Assembly (NCBI RefSeq): GCF_016862435.1 | Contig: NZ_BOMY01000061.1 | Location: forward strand, 1 to 64,000 | Reading direction: 5' to 3' | Source of the DNA: Paractinoplanes tereljensis | Lineage (GTDB): Bacteria; Actinomycetota; Actinomycetes; Mycobacteriales; Micromonosporaceae | DNA: 64,000 bases | The notes under the pieces: generated by a model | Databases searched by the model: none | What the model was told of the DNA's origin: nothing | What the model saw: only the letters and a program-made list of their open reading frames with translations | Part shown: positions 30,385 to 38,073 of the stretch, piece by piece | How positions within the stretch are numbered: the stretch's first letter is position 1 | Layout of the letters: the number at the start of each line of letters is the position of its first letter | Made by a program: the position numbers and the translations under genes

Positions 30385-31803
30385 ATGACGGTCGTTGTTG
30401 CTGGTCACAGGGTTCGGCCCGGGTGCCGGGGGGTGCACCGGCTGGAGTTCCGGGTGCTCGGTGGGGTGCGGGCCTTCCGCAACGGGACGGAGCTGGACCT
30501 CGGGTCGCCGCAGCAGCGGACCATGCTCGCGGTCCTGCTGCTGCACGAGGGACAGGTCGTGCAGTGGGCCGACCTGATCGCCGCGGTGTGGGCCGACGGC
30601 CCGCCCCGGGCCGCGCTCGGCACCCTGCGCACCTACGCCTCCCGGTTGCGCCGGGTGCTGTCGCCGGCCGCGATCGACGCGACGGCCGGTGGTTACGCGC
30701 TGCGACCGGGGCAGTTCGAACTCGACCTCACCGTGTTCCGCGCGCTGGTCCATCGAGGGCGGTCGGCCCGGGCGGCCGGGCGGAACCGGGAGGCGGCCGC
30801 GCTTCTCGCCGAGGCCCTCGACGGGTGGCGCGGGGTGCCGCTGGCCGGGGTGCCGGGTGGATACGCCGAGGCCCGCCGGGCCGGGCTGAGCGAGCTGCAC
30901 CTCGCCGTACAGCTGGAACGCATTGCCCTTGACCTGGAAGAGGGCCGGGCCGGGACCGTGATTCCGCAGCTCACCGCGATGGTCGAGGCGCATCCGCTGC
31001 GGGAGCGGCCCCGCGAGCTGCTGATGTCCGGGCTGAGCCGGGCCGGGCGCCGGGCCGAGGCGCTGGCCACCTTCGCCGAGGGAAGGCGGCTGCTCGCCGA
31101 CGGACTCGGGATGGATCCGGGGCCGGGCCTGCAGGAGATGTTCCGGCAGATCGTGCGGATCGCGCCGGCGCCGGCCCAGCTGCCCCGCGCCCCGGCCGAC
31201 TTCACCGGGCGGGTCCGCGAGCTGGACCGCCTGGTCGACCGGCTGCGCGGCCCGGGCTCGCCGATCGCCGGGATCACCGGCCCGCCCGGGGTCGGCAAGA
31301 GCGTGCTCGCCGCGCGGGCCGGGCACCGGCTGCGGGACGCCTTCCCGGACGGGCAGCTCTACGCCGACCTGCGGGAATCCGGCGAGGACGTGCCGGCCCG
31401 GTTCCGGGGTGCCTTCGGGCCGTCCGGCCGATGGCCGGAGATCCTGGCCGGGCGGCGGGTGCTTGTGGTGCTGGACCACGCCGACGATCCGGAGCGGGTG
31501 CGCGCGCTGCTGCCGGCGGTGGCCGGATGCGCGGCGATCGTCACCGGGCGGCGGCCGCTGCCGGGATTGCCGGGCGTGTCCTGGTCGGAGCTGGCGGGCT
31601 TCGCGCCGGACGAGGGGGTCGAGCTGCTCGCCCGGATGGCCGGGGAGCGGCGAGTGCGGGCCGAGCCGGCCGCCGCCCGCCGGGTGGTGGCGGCCTGCGG
31701 CGGGATCCCCGGCCGGCTGCGCATCTGCGGTGCGCGGCTGGCCAGCCGCCCGGAGTGGACGGTCGCGTCGCTGGCGGCATGGGTCATCGCGGACGGCGGC
31801 TAG
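30385..31803 (+). CDS. AfsR/SARP-type regulator with BTAD and NB-ARC-like domain
   Basis: A ~472-residue protein. An OmpR-type winged helix comes first (LEFRVLGGVRAFRNGTELDL; IAAVWADGPPRAALGTLRTY), then a BTAD domain (about 115-265: DLTVFRALVHRGRSARAAGR; LGMDPGPGLQEMFRQIVR). A compact STAND/NB-ARC segment follows with P-loop GPPGVGKSVLA, Walker B RVLVVLDHAD and GGIPGRLRICGARLA. It stops there, without the TPR repeats of full AfsR. The start is uncertain: ATG 30385, GTG 30361 or GTG 30433 are all in frame. It is in tandem with a second family member 48 bases downstream and divergent from opp. Confidence 0.8.
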   Translation: MTVVVAGHRVRPGCRGVHRLEFRVLGGVRAFRNGTELDLGSPQQRTMLAVLLLHEGQVVQWADLIAAVWADGPPRAALGTLRTYASRLRRVLSPAAIDATAGGYALRPGQFELDLTVFRALVHRGRSARAAGRNREAAALLAEALDGWRGVPLAGVPGGYAEARRAGLSELHLAVQLERIALDLEEGRAGTVIPQLTAMVEAHPLRERPRELLMSGLSRAGRRAEALATFAEGRRLLADGLGMDPGPGLQEMFRQIVRIAPAPAQLPRAPADFTGRVRELDRLVDRLRGPGSPIAGITGPPGVGKSVLAARAGHRLRDAFPDGQLYADLRESGEDVPARFRGAFGPSGRWPEILAGRRVLVVLDHADDPERVRALLPAVAGCAAIVTGRRPLPGLPGVSWSELAGFAPDEGVELLARMAGERRVRAEPAAARRVVAACGGIPGRLRICGARLASRPEWTVASLAAWVIADGG

Positions 31804-31851
31804 CGATTAGGCTGCGGGGTCTGAACCGGCGACCGCAGGAGTGCGCCCCCG

Positions 31852-34800
31852 TTGACTGTCCGTTTCACCGTGCTCGGCCCGGTGCGTCTCTGGGTCGGCG
31901 ACGCCGAGGTCGATCCCGGCGCGCCGAAGCAGGTCGCCCTGCTCGCGATGCTGCTGGTCGCGGGCGGCCGGCCGGTGGGGCTGGCCGAGCTGGTCGCGGC
32001 GCTGTGGGGGAGCGAGCCGCCGGCCTCCGCGGTCAACATCGTGCACCGGTTCGTCGGCGCGCTGCGCCGGCTGATCGAGCCGGAGCTGCCGGCCCGCGCG
32101 ACCGGACGCTGGCTGCTCGCCTCGGCCGGCGGCTATCGGATCGACGCCGGGCCGGACAGCCTCGACCTGCTGCGGTTCCGCGATCTCGGGCGGCAGGCGC
32201 GCTACGCCGAGGCCCTCGACCTGTGGCAGGGCCCGGCCGGGGCCGGTCTGCCGGCGAGCGTCCGCACCGAGCCGTCGGTCGCCGCCCTGAACCTCGAACA
32301 CGCGACCGTGGCCAAGGCCGCCGCCGATGCCGCCCTCACCACCGGCACCGACGCCGCCCGGCTGCTGCCGGGGGTCGGGCGGGCCGCCGACCTCGCTCCC
32401 TTCGACGAGCCGTTGCAGGCCCGGTTCATCCGGCTGCTGCGGGCGGCGGGCCGGCCCGGCGACGCGCAGGCCCGGTTCTGGACGGTCGCCGACCGGCTCG
32501 CCGGCGAGTTCGGCCTCGACCCCGGCCCGGAGCTGACCGCGGCACTGGGCGACGCCGCGACGCCCGCCCAGCTGCCCGCCGACCTGCCGGCCTTCGCGGG
32601 CCGGGCGGCCGAGCTGGCCCGGGCGATGAGTCTGCTGGACACCGGCCAGGCTCCGCCGGCCGTGCTGATCACCGCGATCGGCGGAATGGCCGGGGTCGGC
32701 AAGACCGCCCTGGCCGTGCACTGGGCGCACCGGGTCGCCGACCGGTTCCCGGACGGTCAGCTCTACGTGAACCTGCGCGGCTTCGACCCGCAGTCGGCGC
32801 CGGTCGAGCCGGCCGAGGCGCTGCGCGGGCTGCTCCGGACCCTGGACGCCGGGCCGGGTGACCAGGGCGCCGGGCTGGCCGAGCTCTCCGCCCGGTTCCG
32901 CACCCGCACGGCCGGGCGCCGGATGCTGCTCGTGCTCGACAACGCCCGCGACGAGAAGCAGGTCCGCCCGCTGCTTCCGGCGTCGCCGTCCTGCCTGGTC
33001 ATCGTGACCAGCCGCAACCTTCTCGGCGGGCTGGTCGCGGCGGACGGGGCGATCCCGCTGCCACTCGACCGGCTCGGCGACCGGGAGAGCCGCGACCTGC
33101 TGATCCGCCGGCTCGGCGCCGACCGGGCCGGGGCCGAACCGGACGCGGTGGCCGAGATCGTCGCCCGGTGCGCCGGCCTGCCGCTGGCGCTGTCCATCGT
33201 GGCCGCCCGCGCGGCGCTGCACCCGTCGTTCCCGCTCGACGCGCTCGCCGAGGAGCTGCGGGCCGCGCACGGCAGCCTCGAGGCGTTCGCCGGGGCCGAG
33301 ACCGCCGTCGACGCCCGGGCGGTGTTCTCCTGGTCCTACCGGGCGCTGACGCCGGCCGCCGCGCGGCTGTTCCGGCTGCTCGGCGTGCACCCGGGGCCCG
33401 ACCTGTCGGCGCCCGCGGCGGCCAGCGTCGCCGGGCTGCCGGCCGACCGGGTGCGGCCGCTGCTGCGCGAACTGGTCCGGGCCCAGCTGCTGACCGAGAG
33501 CGCCCCGGGCCGCTTCGGCTTCCACGACCTGCTGCGGGCGTACGCGATCGAGCTGGCCGACGACGAGGCGCCGGCCGCCCGGGAACGGATGCTCGACCAC
33601 TACCTGCACTCGGCGCTGCCGGCCAACCGGTTGCTCAACCCGGGCGCCCACCCGATACCCGTCGCCGAACCGGCCGGCGGGGTCACGCCCGAGCGGGTCG
33701 ACGACGAGAAGCAGGCTTTCACCTGGTACCGGGCCGAGGAGGCGGTGCTGTTCGAGACGGTGCCGCTGGCCGTCCGGCACGGCCTCGACCGGCACGCGGT
33801 GCTGCTCGGCCGGGTGACGTACTCATACCTGCGCCGGCAGATGGCCCCCGACCGGGTGATCGCGATGATGACGATCGCCTCGGCGGCGGTCGACCGGCTC
33901 GGCGACGACGTCCTGCGCGGCGCGGTCTCGCTGAACCTGGCCGGCCTGTACGTCCAGGCCGGCCGGCTCGATCTCGCCGACGACGAGTACCGGCGGGCGC
34001 TGGCCGGATTCGAGCGGATGGCCGACCTCGTCGGGCAGACCGCCGTCCATCAGGGTCTGGCCTCGTCGTCGGATCGGCGCGGTGCGCATCACGAGACGAT
34101 CCGGCACGCCGAACGGGCCCTGGCGATCAGCCGCCGGATCGGCGACCGGGGTGCCGAGTTACGGGCGCTCGGCGGCCTGGCCTGGGCGCGGACCCAGCTG
34201 GGCGACTATCGCGACGCCCTCGCCCTGGCCCGGGACCTGGCTGACCTGTCCGCGGGGGCGGATACCGCCGACGCCGGCGCGATGTGGCACACCATCGGGT
34301 ACGCCCACCTCCGGCTCGGCGAACACGACCGGGCGATCGAGATCCTGGGGCGGGCCGCCGAGCTGCTGGAACTGGCCGGCGAACGGTTGCTGTCCGGCCT
34401 CACCCTCGGCCACCTGGGCGAGGCCTGCGCGGCCGCGGGCGACCCGGCGACGGCCCGGCCGCGCCGGCGACCGTCGTGCCCGGACGGCAGATGCAGAACA
34501 TGCAGACCGGCACCTGTTTATATGCGCCGGACTCCGGCGGCGGCCTCGAACTCTGGGCCTGCACCGGCACCGACCCGCAGAAGTTCGACCTGCCGTCGGA
34601 CGGGACGCTGCGGGTGCGCGACCGATGTGTGCAGGTCGCCGACGACGGCGCCGCCCTGCAGTTGGCCACCTGCTCCGGGTCGGCCCGCCAGCAATTCGCC
34701 CTCAATGCCGCGTACGACCTGGTCAATGTGTCGGTCGACCGGTGTGTGGAGGTGCCGGGCGGGGACAGTGGCAACGGCGTCCCGGCCCGGATCGCGACCT

Positions 34801-34920
34801 GCACCGGCGCCGGCAGCCAGAAATGGCGTTACTGAGGCTGGCTGCCCGGGGTCACGAGCCCGTTCTGGTAGGCGACGACGACCGCCTGGGACCGGTCGTG
34901 CACGTCCAGCCGCATCATGA
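31852..34920 (+). CDS. AfsR-like BTAD-NB-ARC-TPR regulator, C-terminus lost by deletion
   Basis: TTG start. Family sequence runs from the winged helix (VRFTVLGPVRLWVGDAEVDP) through BTAD, P-loop GMAGVGKTALAVHWAHR, Walker B RRMLLVLDNARDEKQV, GLPLALSIVAARAAL, the winged-helix FSWSYRALTPAAARLFRLLG, and TPR repeats. It ends abruptly near base 34460, after GDPATAR in a TPR. The remaining ~150 codons to the stop at 34920 are not protein-like (Pro/Arg/Ser/Cys-rich). They are an off-frame reading of a lectin remnant (34455-34835) and of the antisense of the response-regulator gene. About 870 residues are therefore native. It may still work as a truncated regulator or be a pseudogene. Confidence 0.75.
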   Translation: MTVRFTVLGPVRLWVGDAEVDPGAPKQVALLAMLLVAGGRPVGLAELVAALWGSEPPASAVNIVHRFVGALRRLIEPELPARATGRWLLASAGGYRIDAGPDSLDLLRFRDLGRQARYAEALDLWQGPAGAGLPASVRTEPSVAALNLEHATVAKAAADAALTTGTDAARLLPGVGRAADLAPFDEPLQARFIRLLRAAGRPGDAQARFWTVADRLAGEFGLDPGPELTAALGDAATPAQLPADLPAFAGRAAELARAMSLLDTGQAPPAVLITAIGGMAGVGKTALAVHWAHRVADRFPDGQLYVNLRGFDPQSAPVEPAEALRGLLRTLDAGPGDQGAGLAELSARFRTRTAGRRMLLVLDNARDEKQVRPLLPASPSCLVIVTSRNLLGGLVAADGAIPLPLDRLGDRESRDLLIRRLGADRAGAEPDAVAEIVARCAGLPLALSIVAARAALHPSFPLDALAEELRAAHGSLEAFAGAETAVDARAVFSWSYRALTPAAARLFRLLGVHPGPDLSAPAAASVAGLPADRVRPLLRELVRAQLLTESAPGRFGFHDLLRAYAIELADDEAPAARERMLDHYLHSALPANRLLNPGAHPIPVAEPAGGVTPERVDDEKQAFTWYRAEEAVLFETVPLAVRHGLDRHAVLLGRVTYSYLRRQMAPDRVIAMMTIASAAVDRLGDDVLRGAVSLNLAGLYVQAGRLDLADDEYRRALAGFERMADLVGQTAVHQGLASSSDRRGAHHETIRHAERALAISRRIGDRGAELRALGGLAWARTQLGDYRDALALARDLADLSAGADTADAGAMWHTIGYAHLRLGEHDRAIEILGRAAELLELAGERLLSGLTLGHLGEACAAAGDPATARPRRRPSCPDGRCRTCRPAPVYMRRTPAAASNSGPAPAPTRRSSTCRRTGRCGCATDVCRSPTTAPPCSWPPAPGRPASNSPSMPRTTWSMCRSTGVWRCRAGTVATASRPGSRPAPAPAARNGVTEAGCPGSRARSGRRRRPPGTGRARPAAS
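34455..34835 (+). pseudogene. Ricin-type beta-trefoil lectin domain remnant
   Basis: A different frame from the regulator it is joined to. It encodes PAAPATVVPGRQMQNMQTGT, then LYAPDSGGGLELWACTGTDP and a run of QxW/QxF-type repeats (DPQKFDL; ARQQFAL; SQKWRY at the very end before TGA). This is most of a CBM13/ricin-B-type domain, normally found at the end of secreted hydrolases or inhibitors. No signal peptide or upstream catalytic part is left. It begins exactly where the regulator's similarity ends, so one deletion removed the end of one gene and the start of another. Confidence 0.75.
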
Positions 34921-35518
34921 TCCGGCAGACGTGGGTCTTCACGGTCGCCATCGCGAGGTACAGCTGGGCGGCGATGTCGTCGTTGTTCAGGCCGTGCGCC
35001 ATCAACGTCAGGATCTCCCGCTCGCGGGGGGTCAGCCGGTCCAGGATGCCGGACACCGGGCGGGCCGGGGAGGGCCGGGTGGCGATGCTGGCGATCACCC
35101 CGCGCGTGATGTCCGGCGCGAGGTAGCCGTTGCCCCTGGCCACACACTTGATCGCGGTGGTCAGCTCGGCCGGCGCGGACGCCTTGAGGACGAATCCGGA
35201 CGCCCCGGCGCGCAGGGCGGCGTGGACGTTCTCGTCGTCGGCGAGCCCGGTCAGCATCAGCACCTTCGCGGTGTAGTCCGGGTCCGGGGTGAAATCGTCG
35301 GCGGTGAGCTGCCGGGTCGCCTCGATGCCGTCCATGCCGTCGTGCAGGTTCAGGTCCATCAGGACGACGTCCGGGGTCAGCTCGCGGGTCAGCGTGATGG
35401 CCTCCTGGCCGCTGCCGGCCTCGCCCACCACCTCGAGATCGGGCTGGACGGAGAGCATCAGGGACAGCCCGCTGCGGATCAGCACCTCATCGTCGGTGAG
35501 GAGCAGGGTGATCGGCAT
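34829..35518 (-). CDS. NarL/LuxR-type response regulator
   Basis: A 229-residue response regulator. The receiver has the acidic pocket LLLTDDEVLI and the phosphorylated Asp55 in DVVLMDLNLHDGMDG, with Lys in GFVLKASAPAEL. The C-terminal LuxR helix-turn-helix is LTPREREILTLMAHGLNNDD and TVKTHVCRIMMRLDVHDRSQ. The receiver has an ~8-residue insertion before the third beta strand (DDFTPDPDYTAKVLMLTGL), which occurs in some actinobacterial members. It is translated from an ATG overlapping the kinase stop by 1 base, so it is the kinase's partner. Its end overlaps the lectin remnant. Confidence 0.95.
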   Translation of the reverse strand: MPITLLLTDDEVLIRSGLSLMLSVQPDLEVVGEAGSGQEAITLTRELTPDVVLMDLNLHDGMDGIEATRQLTADDFTPDPDYTAKVLMLTGLADDENVHAALRAGASGFVLKASAPAELTTAIKCVARGNGYLAPDITRGVIASIATRPSPARPVSGILDRLTPREREILTLMAHGLNNDDIAAQLYLAMATVKTHVCRIMMRLDVHDRSQAVVVAYQNGLVTPGSQPQ

Positions 35519-36699
35519 CAGCTCGAGATCCTCTCGTGCGCCGCCCCGAAGGCGGAGAGCGGGACGGTTGTCGGCAGAACGGCCTGGACGACGAAACCGG
35601 TGGAGCTCGGCCCGGTGTGCAGGGTGCCGCCGGCGGTCTGGACGCGCTCGCGCAGCCCCAGCAGCCCGTGCCCGGTGGAGAGCGCGCTGCCGGACGGGTG
35701 CTTGCCCGGCAGCGGCGCGTCGTTCTGCACGGTGACGGTGAGCTGCTCGGGTGCCCAGTTCAGGGCGACCTGGGCCACGGTTCCCGGCCCGGCGTGCTTG
35801 AGGGCGTTGGTGAGTGACTCCTGCACGAGGCGGTACGCGGCCAGGTTCACGCTCGGGTCCAGCAAGCCCGGCGTTCCCGATACCTGCTTGTCGACGGTCA
35901 GCCCGGCGGCCCGGGCATTGGCGAGCAGCGTGTCGACGCCGTCCAGATCGAGGTGTTGGTCGGTGGCCGGCACGTCGAGGTCGGCGGAGGCGGAGCGCAG
36001 CAGGCCGAGGAGCCGGCGCAGCTCGTTCATCGACTGCCGCCCGACGTCCTGCACGGTGTCGAGGGCGGCCTCGGCCCGCACCGGATCGGTGGTGAGCACG
36101 GCCCGCGCGCCGGCGACCTGGAGCACCATCACACTCACCGCATGGGCGACGATGTCGTGCAGTTCACGGGCGATCCGCAGCCGCTCGGTGCGCACGGCCT
36201 CGGCGGACGCAGCGGCCCGCTCGGCGTCCCGCTGCGCGGCCAACTGTTCGGCGAGCCGGCTGCGATCACCCAGAATCCACGCGGTTCCGGTGATGAGCAT
36301 GAAGATGAATACGAAGGTGACCTGCCACGGACCGTCGTTCTTGCCCTGCGCGTAGAGCACGTAGGGAAGCAGGCAAGCCGCCCAACCCGACACTGACTGG
36401 AGCTTGGATCGGTGGTGGGCCAGCGCGTCGATCGCCACCAGCATCCCGATCACGGGGGTGTACTCGGTGAACCAGATCCCGCACGCGGTCGCCCACAGCA
36501 GCTGGACGACGAATACCGGCAGCGGAAAACGTTGCCGCAACAGCAGGGTGGCAAGGGTGGCGAGGCTGCCGACCGGGACTACCCAGGGCGGCACGATTTC
36601 GCCGCTGCGCAGGCCGTTGTCATCCGCCCACATCAGTAGGTCCAGCGCACCGGCGGCGCCCACCAGCAGGAAGCCGCGGACCCGGTTCATCGGGCTCAT
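35518..36699 (-). CDS. Sensor histidine kinase (HisKA_3, NarX/DesK type)
   Basis: A 393-residue membrane kinase. Four or five hydrophobic segments occupy residues ~10-145 with short loops, so signals are probably sensed in the membrane. The dimerisation helix carries the phospho-acceptor His181 in ERLRIARELHDIVAHAVSVM. The ATP-binding domain has the N-box LVQESLTNALKHAG and the G-box GHGLLGLRERV. The start (ATG 36699) overlaps the stop of the small secreted protein by 4 bases, and its own stop overlaps the response regulator start, so the three make one translationally coupled operon. Confidence 0.95.
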   Translation of the reverse strand: MSPMNRVRGFLLVGAAGALDLLMWADDNGLRSGEIVPPWVVPVGSLATLATLLLRQRFPLPVFVVQLLWATACGIWFTEYTPVIGMLVAIDALAHHRSKLQSVSGWAACLLPYVLYAQGKNDGPWQVTFVFIFMLITGTAWILGDRSRLAEQLAAQRDAERAAASAEAVRTERLRIARELHDIVAHAVSVMVLQVAGARAVLTTDPVRAEAALDTVQDVGRQSMNELRRLLGLLRSASADLDVPATDQHLDLDGVDTLLANARAAGLTVDKQVSGTPGLLDPSVNLAAYRLVQESLTNALKHAGPGTVAQVALNWAPEQLTVTVQNDAPLPGKHPSGSALSTGHGLLGLRERVQTAGGTLHTGPSSTGFVVQAVLPTTVPLSAFGAAHERISS

Positions 36700-37007
36700 G
36701 GCTCGAGCACCAGCGTTCCGATGTCGATGCGGTCAATCTTCTCGTTCCACCAGGTGCCCTTCGGCGGACGGGGCACCTTCCAGTTGATGAAGTCGCCGCC
36801 GTGATTGGCGGCCTCGTCGCCGTTGGGGAACAGAGCCGACACCGAACCGGGCAGGGTGACCTGCGTCGTGCTGATGATCGGCTCGTCGCCCGGCTCGGGC
36901 GGTGCGGCCTGGGCCTCCTGCGGGCCGGCCAGGAGAATCAGGGCGCAGGCTCCCACCGTCCCGAGCGTGGCGAGCGAAATATGCCTGATGTTTCTTTTGT
37001 CGGTCAT
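36696..37007 (-). CDS. Small secreted protein upstream of a two-component system
   Basis: A 103-residue protein. A cleavable signal peptide (basic head, hydrophobic ISLATLGTVGACALILLAG, cleavage after AQA at ~34) precedes a ~69-residue mature part rich in Pro, Gly and Trp (INWKVPRPPKGTWWNEKIDR). I do not recognise a family. The ATG at 37007 sits directly before the signal peptide; the frame extends further up only through decayed DNA. It overlaps the kinase start by 4 bases (ATGA). Its place first in the operon suggests it either presents the signal to the kinase or is reported on by it. A decayed copy of its signal-peptide region lies at 37391-37446. Confidence 0.7.
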   Translation of the reverse strand: MTDKRNIRHISLATLGTVGACALILLAGPQEAQAAPPEPGDEPIISTTQVTLPGSVSALFPNGDEAANHGGDFINWKVPRPPKGTWWNEKIDRIDIGTLVLEP

Positions 37008-37069
37008 GAACTTATAGTCGGCTTTCCGGAAGCCGGACGCGTCAGGCTTCAGCGGTATTGCCGGCCGGC

Positions 37070-37250
37070 TGTCGTACACCCGACGCGGTAATACCCAGGC
37101 GTTAGATGCGACGTCGCCGCAGAGGTGGACCTGGACCCCGAGAGCGGACAACAGGGCCGCCTTCGCCAGCAGGGCCTTGTGGCGGTAAGAGCGTTGGCTT
37201 TGTGGCGGGCCATGAACTGGTCTCGGCTGACGCCGTGCAGGACGGCGTAC
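37070..37250 (-). pseudogene. Fragment of a sugar-isomerase-like gene, frameshifted
   Basis: Two minus-strand frames carry pieces of what looks like one C-terminal region: YAVLHGVSRDQFMARHKAN in one frame and RHKALLAKAALLSALGVQVH followed by LCGDVAS in another. In intact homologues I recall, the first piece leads through a short strand and a helix to the second. This resembles the end of L-fucose/L-arabinose isomerase-fold proteins, but my recall of that family is not firm. The gene is clearly dead: a frameshift and a deletion lie between the pieces. Within 37008-37516, about 500 bases, nothing intact is present. Confidence 0.4.
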
Positions 37251-37390
37251 ATGATCGGCCAGGCCGGGGTGGTGGCCTGGGAGCGGCGCTCGGACTCCTC
37301 GGCCGGCAGCGTTACCGCGCTCGCCCCGCCCGGGTCGGCTTTGCGGAGGCGCTCCTTATATTTATACCGAGGGGATCGAGCAGCGGCGCC

Positions 37391-37446
37391 GTGATGATCG
37401 CCCTGCTCCGGCGGTGCGGCCTGCGCCTCCGGCGCGCCGGGCAGGA
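37391..37446 (-). repeat. Decayed second copy of the secreted-protein signal region
   Basis: This stretch aligns with 36872-36934 inside the small secreted-protein gene, sharing TGATGATCG, GGCGGTGCGGCCTG and a similar run of bases beyond, apart from one gap of about 8 bases. At protein level both encode an Ala-Gln-Ala-Ala-Pro-Pro-Glu segment (PEAQAAPPEQGD here, QEAQAAPPEPGD there). The gap breaks the frame. I read it as an old duplication that has decayed. Confidence 0.5.
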
Positions 37447-37516
37447 AGGCCCTCGCCGTTGACTCCCGTACATCCATGGCGGTAGCCCCCGGGCGGTAAT
37501 CGCCTCCCCGAAGGCC

Positions 37517-38017
37517 TCACGACAGCGGATCGACGATTTCTTGCCGGGCCGTGCCGGGGAACCGGGGCGTGCGCCGCGGACGGTAGCCGTGCACGGCCGC
37601 GAACAGGCCGTCCGCGAGGATCTGGGCGGCGGCAATCTGGTCCTGGCCGACCAGGTCGATGTAGACGACCGGGCCGAGCAGGCCGGCGGGATCGCATTCA
37701 CGTACGCGCACCGGCACCACCCGACGATTCTCGCCGTTTGGATCTTCGGGCCAGGCGGCCTGCCATTCCGCGGTGCCGAAGGGACTTTCGGCGAGATAGG
37801 TCGGCGACAGCACCGGAATGATCCGTTCGCTGCGCTCGATGCCTTTATGGATCATGTCGACCCAATTGCTGCCCGGCACGAAGTCCTTGTGCTGGAAAAG
37901 CACCGTGGCGGGCTCGCCGGCCGTGTTCCGGGAGCGCTCGGCCTCGGCGGCGATCCATTCTGCCCAGTCGGCATCCGCGGCGGCGAAACTGACGAAGTAG
38001 TCATACCGCTGACGCAT
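37517..38017 (-). CDS. Stand-alone TIR-domain protein
   Basis: A 166-residue protein that is essentially one TIR domain (residues 1-135): RYDYFVSFAAADADWAEWIA, LFQHKDFVPGSNWVDMIHKG, RSERIIPVLSPTYLAESPFG, then TAEWQAAWPED where Glu84 sits at the position of the NADase Glu, and VVPVRVRECDPAGLLGPVVY. The C-terminal ~30 residues are basic with no known motif. Bacterial TIR domains cleave NAD+ or make signal nucleotides on infection; that activity here is inferred from the residue pattern. It diverges from an Hsp70 gene by 56 bases, at the left end of a conflict-like island. Confidence 0.85.
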   Translation of the reverse strand: MRQRYDYFVSFAAADADWAEWIAAEAERSRNTAGEPATVLFQHKDFVPGSNWVDMIHKGIERSERIIPVLSPTYLAESPFGTAEWQAAWPEDPNGENRRVVPVRVRECDPAGLLGPVVYIDLVGQDQIAAAQILADGLFAAVHGYRPRRTPRFPGTARQEIVDPLS

Positions 38018-38073
38018 GCGTCCAGCATATCCTCGGGGGATTCGGAGGCAGCGAGGGTGAGGGCGAGGGGTGC

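Noticed and set aside
37049..37477. 142-codon minus-strand open frame as a real gene
   Set aside because: It strings together a duplicated signal-peptide fragment, unrelated sequence and an isomerase-like fragment; it is a chance reading through decayed DNA.
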